Below, piece after piece: positions 11,962 to 14,419 of a stretch of 14,419 nt of DNA. The notes under the pieces are model-generated. The model searched no databases. It saw nothing but the letters and a program-made list of their open reading frames with translations, and had not been told where the DNA came from. Positions within the stretch are counted from its first letter, which is position 1. Each line of letters starts with the position of its first letter. A program made the translations under genes and the position numbers. Source of the stretch: JANMQK01 sp031370485. Its GTDB lineage: Bacteria > Acidobacteriota > Polarisedimenticolia > Gp22-AA2. Where the stretch lies: positions 1 through 14,419 of the forward strand of contig JANMQK010000062.1 of NCBI GenBank assembly GCA_031370485.1, written 5' to 3'.

Positions 11962-14271
11962 ATGAGCGGCAGATCACGGATATCCCTGGCCCTCACCCTC
12001 CTGCTGCTTTGCGCCTCAACCGTCAAGGGGCAACCCCGCACCGGCTCCTCCGACCCGATGCTCGGCCGGCTTCTCCGCGGTCACGGAGTCGGCGTCGACA
12101 CGATGGGAGGTCCGGTGCCGCCCGACAGGTCCGAGCTGGAGTACTACTCCCGGTTCCTAGCCGTCGACCCCGCCGCGGATCCGCCGGCGGCCCGGCTGAG
12201 GATGCGCCTCGATGACGCCGCGCGGCGGGCGGTGGAGAGGCTGGGGTTCCCGGTCTATGGGCGGCTGGACGGCTTCGCGTCGGTTGTCGTGCCGATCGCG
12301 CGCATTCCGGAGCTGGACGCGATCCCCGGAATCGAGTGGATGCAGATCGTGAGGCGGCCGCGAACCGAGCTCGATCTCAGCATCCCGGTCATCGGCGCCG
12401 ACCAGGCGGCGGCCGCCTACGGGACGCGGGGGCAGGGGGTGATCGTGGGGCTCGTGGACACCGGTGTCGACTGGCGCCACCAGGATTTCAGGAACGCCAA
12501 CGGCACGACCCGGATCAAGTTCCTGTGGGACCAGACCGAGCCCTGCCCTCCCGGCGTCGGAGCAACCCCCGCCCCGCCCTTCGATTTCGGCTGCCAGTAC
12601 ACCGAGAGCGACATCAACGCCGCGCTGGGGGGCGGCCCGGCGATCACCTTCCGGGACGGGCAGGGGCACGGCACGCACGTGCTGGGCGCCGCCGCCGGGA
12701 ACGGCCGGGGGACCGGGCCGGGACAGCCCCCGAACGTTTACGTCGGCGTGGCGTCCAAGGCCAGCCTGATCGTGGTGAAGATCTTCCCGGAGGCGGGGGT
12801 CGGCTGCACGAACTGCTACGACATCGGTCTCGGGCTCGACATGATCGACGCCAAGGCCGCCGATTTCGGGATGCCCTATGTGGTGAACCTCAGCCTCGGC
12901 AGCGACCTGGGCGGGCACGACGGATCGGATCTCGACGAGAGGACGATCGACCTTTTGACCGGTCCCGGAAAACCGGGCAAGGCGATCGTGAAATCGGCGG
13001 GCAACTCCCGGGGGTACGGCATCCATGTCTCGGGGACGGTCGCCGCCGGCGGCCAGAACGACCACACCTTCACGATCCCCCCGTACACTCCGCTCTCGGG
13101 CATCTTCAACGATCTCCAGGCCTGGGAGATGTGGTACCGGGGGGGCGACGCAATGACCGTCACCATCCTGGATCCACCGGACTCGGGCTGCCCGGGGGTC
13201 AACAACGTCAGCTCATCGACCGGCCAGGGCCAACATGATCTCGCTTCGTCCAGCGGCACGATGATCATCAGCGACGTCGGCTCGCCGGCCGTGAACGGGG
13301 CGCGCTTTTTCGACATGGAGATCGACGACCAGTCGGGGTCCGCGCCCTGCAGCGGGACCTGGACCTTCCGCGTGCATGGAGACACGATCACGCAGGGCGG
13401 GCATTACGACATGTGGATCTATTTTTCCAGCTTCGGGGCTTCGGGGCTGTATTCCGACTGGAACGCGCCTGACTACACAGGCCTGGTCAGCATTCCCGGG
13501 ACGGCCCAGTACGTCACGACGGTCGGCGCCTTCGTCACGAAGACAGGCTGGGTCGATATCGACAACGACTCGATCGGCTACAACCCCCCGCCGGCCATCG
13601 GCTCGCTGGCGCCCTTCTCGAGCCCGGGACCCACGCGCGACGGACGGATCAAGCCGGAGATCTCGGCGCCCGGGATGGGGGTCGCCTCGACACTCTCAGC
13701 CGACGCGGCCCCCGCGGCACTGGCCAGCCCGAGCGCGAGGGTCCGGGTCCTGCGGGATGGAGTGCATTGGATCCTCGAGGGCACCAGCATGTCGGCCCCG
13801 CACGTTGCCGGGGTCTATGCCCAGATGCTGGCGCTCAACCGGAACCTCGACGCGACGCAACTGCGCACCCTGATCACGAGCACGGCCGCAACCGACGGGT
13901 TCACGACATTGAGCGTGCCGAACAGCGACTGGGGGTACGGGAAGCTGAAAGCCTACGCCGCGACGCAGATGCTGGTGAAGGACATTCCCACCCTGACCGC
14001 CGGGTTGGACGGCTATACCTTCAGCTGGAGCGCCGTCCCCACCGCCGACACCTACAACATCTATCGCGGCGATCTGGGCGCGTTCGGCGCCGCCTCGTAC
14101 GGCACCTGCTTCCGGCAGGGACTTTCCAGTCCGGCCTTCGTCGACATTGGCAGGCCCGCCACCGGGCACACATTCACCTACCTGGCGACCGGGGTCAGGG
14201 CCGGCATCGAGGGCATCCTGGGATTCCGTTCGGACGGCACGGTGCGCCAGAACAACGCTCCCTGCCCCTGA
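11962..14271 (+). CDS. Large secreted subtilisin-like (S8) peptidase with insertion and C-terminal FN3-like domain
   Basis: A 769-residue exported protease. The signal peptide is MSGRSRISLALTLLLLCAST, probably cleaved after residue 23. Residues of about 55-135 form a propeptide-like region. The triad is D166 (GLVDTGVDW), H236 (GHGTHVLG) and S609 (GTSMSAPHVAG); N348 (SAGNS) supplies the oxyanion hole. N348 and S609 are 261 residues apart against 66 in subtilisin, so about 195 residues are inserted. The insert is beta-rich and recalls the CspA-like S8 group (HYDMWIYF, IPGTAQYVTTVGAF). The C-terminal 100 residues (TADTYNIYRGD ... GTVRQNNAPCP) look like a fibronectin-III-like fold with C716 and C768 possibly bridged. 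I associate this ending with secreted Acidobacteriota proteins. A strong GGGAGG precedes the ATG by 5 bases. Confidence 0.93.
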   Translation: MSGRSRISLALTLLLLCASTVKGQPRTGSSDPMLGRLLRGHGVGVDTMGGPVPPDRSELEYYSRFLAVDPAADPPAARLRMRLDDAARRAVERLGFPVYGRLDGFASVVVPIARIPELDAIPGIEWMQIVRRPRTELDLSIPVIGADQAAAAYGTRGQGVIVGLVDTGVDWRHQDFRNANGTTRIKFLWDQTEPCPPGVGATPAPPFDFGCQYTESDINAALGGGPAITFRDGQGHGTHVLGAAAGNGRGTGPGQPPNVYVGVASKASLIVVKIFPEAGVGCTNCYDIGLGLDMIDAKAADFGMPYVVNLSLGSDLGGHDGSDLDERTIDLLTGPGKPGKAIVKSAGNSRGYGIHVSGTVAAGGQNDHTFTIPPYTPLSGIFNDLQAWEMWYRGGDAMTVTILDPPDSGCPGVNNVSSSTGQGQHDLASSSGTMIISDVGSPAVNGARFFDMEIDDQSGSAPCSGTWTFRVHGDTITQGGHYDMWIYFSSFGASGLYSDWNAPDYTGLVSIPGTAQYVTTVGAFVTKTGWVDIDNDSIGYNPPPAIGSLAPFSSPGPTRDGRIKPEISAPGMGVASTLSADAAPAALASPSARVRVLRDGVHWILEGTSMSAPHVAGVYAQMLALNRNLDATQLRTLITSTAATDGFTTLSVPNSDWGYGKLKAYAATQMLVKDIPTLTAGLDGYTFSWSAVPTADTYNIYRGDLGAFGAASYGTCFRQGLSSPAFVDIGRPATGHTFTYLATGVRAGIEGILGFRSDGTVRQNNAPCP

Positions 14272-14275
14272 GTCC

Positions 14276-14291
14276 GCCCGGGACTCCGGGC
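14276..14291. terminator. Hairpin between convergent genes
   Basis: GCCCGG (14276-14281), loop GACT, CCGGGC (14286-14291): a perfect 6-base stem in the 27-base gap between the converging subtilase and SnoaL-like genes. It could serve both strands as a terminator or 3' end stabiliser. No T-run on either side. Confidence 0.45.
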
Positions 14292-14298
14292 AGGATCG

Positions 14299-14419
14299 CT
14301 AGTTCCCCTCGTCCTCGTCGTCCTCCCCCTCATCCTCGGGCACCTGCGCGCTCCGGTGCTCGTGGAGAATCCTCCAGCGGCCCCCGGCCTTCTCGAGGAC
14401 GAGAGTCAGGCCCCCGTCG
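14299..14419 (-). CDS. SnoaL/NTF2-like (DUF4440-type) protein, C-terminal fragment
   Basis: The minus strand is open from the right edge to a TAG at 14301-14299, giving 39 residues. They begin DGGLTLVLEKAGGRWRILHE and continue HRS, the last two strands of SnoaL/DUF4440-like folds (T-x-V-x-x-K-x-x-G-x-W-x-I-x-x-x-H-x-S). This fold serves many small-molecule enzymes and is often of unknown function. After the fold comes an acidic tail of mostly Asp and Glu (EDEGEDDEDEGN). The rest lies outside the window. The identification rests on one motif, but strand, codon use and convergent placement all fit a real gene. Confidence 0.7.
   Translation of the reverse strand, partial: DGGLTLVLEKAGGRWRILHEHRSAQVPEDEGEDDEDEGN

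Noticed and set aside
12157..13065. Long minus-strand and out-of-frame plus-strand open frames (about 300 codons each) in the second subtilase gene
   Set aside because: Both are shadows of a gene with signal peptide, triad and C-terminal domain in the real frame.
1..14419. CRISPR arrays, tRNA or rRNA genes, insertion sequences, phage genes
   Set aside because: I saw no regularly spaced direct repeats, no cloverleaf or ribosomal signature, and no transposase or integrase motifs on either strand.

Overview
GC-rich bacterial DNA (GC-ending codons dominate every real gene) with ten complete protein genes, one gene cut at each edge and no RNA genes or mobile elements that I can see. The content fits a Gram-negative, free-living heterotroph. 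The C-terminal domain of the second protease resembles one I associate with secreted proteins of Acidobacteriota metagenome bins, so Acidobacteriota is my best guess. That placement is inference from recall, not a search.

Layout. Positions 1-1748 (+) hold the end of a HEAT-repeat-like gene followed 10 bases later by a processive family 2 glycosyltransferase. Positions 1723-4069 (-) hold accD-folC, a fatty-acid/folate pair also adjacent in E. coli; folC overlaps the glycosyltransferase tail-to-tail. A 413-base divergent gap (4070-4482) carries candidate hairpins. Next come a secreted subtilase with LIWG repeats at its C-terminus (4483-6429), three GC-rich hairpins, and a membrane HD-GYP/GAF/GGDEF protein (6610-8676). 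A clear intrinsic terminator (8773-8801) closes that block.

Positions 8864-11798 (+) form a run of four genes: a YtrA/YhcF-type GntR regulator, a DUF1648/DUF5808 membrane protein overlapping it by ATGA, a Nudix hydrolase, and an enoyl-CoA hydratase-family protein resembling methylglutaconyl-CoA hydratase. A perfect inverted repeat (TTGTATAC-N6-GTATACAA) ends on the A of the regulator's ATG and is the most convincing regulatory site. A second, larger subtilase (11962-14271) follows. The last 121 bases hold the end of a minus-strand SnoaL/NTF2-like gene with an acidic tail.

How the genes relate. The regulator and membrane protein look like a self-regulated envelope module, comparable in outline to YtrA-type or SdpI-type systems. 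The HD-GYP/GGDEF protein keeps the c-di-GMP inhibitory-site motif RxxD but has SADEF in place of GGDEF and HDIGT in place of HDIGK, which suggests a sensor or phosphodiesterase more than a cyclase. Nothing here is a proven new system. The best leads are the operator-controlled membrane module, the hybrid c-di-GMP protein, the LIWG-tailed subtilase with a possible structured leader, and a strand-switched HEAT repeat at the left edge that may be an assembly join.
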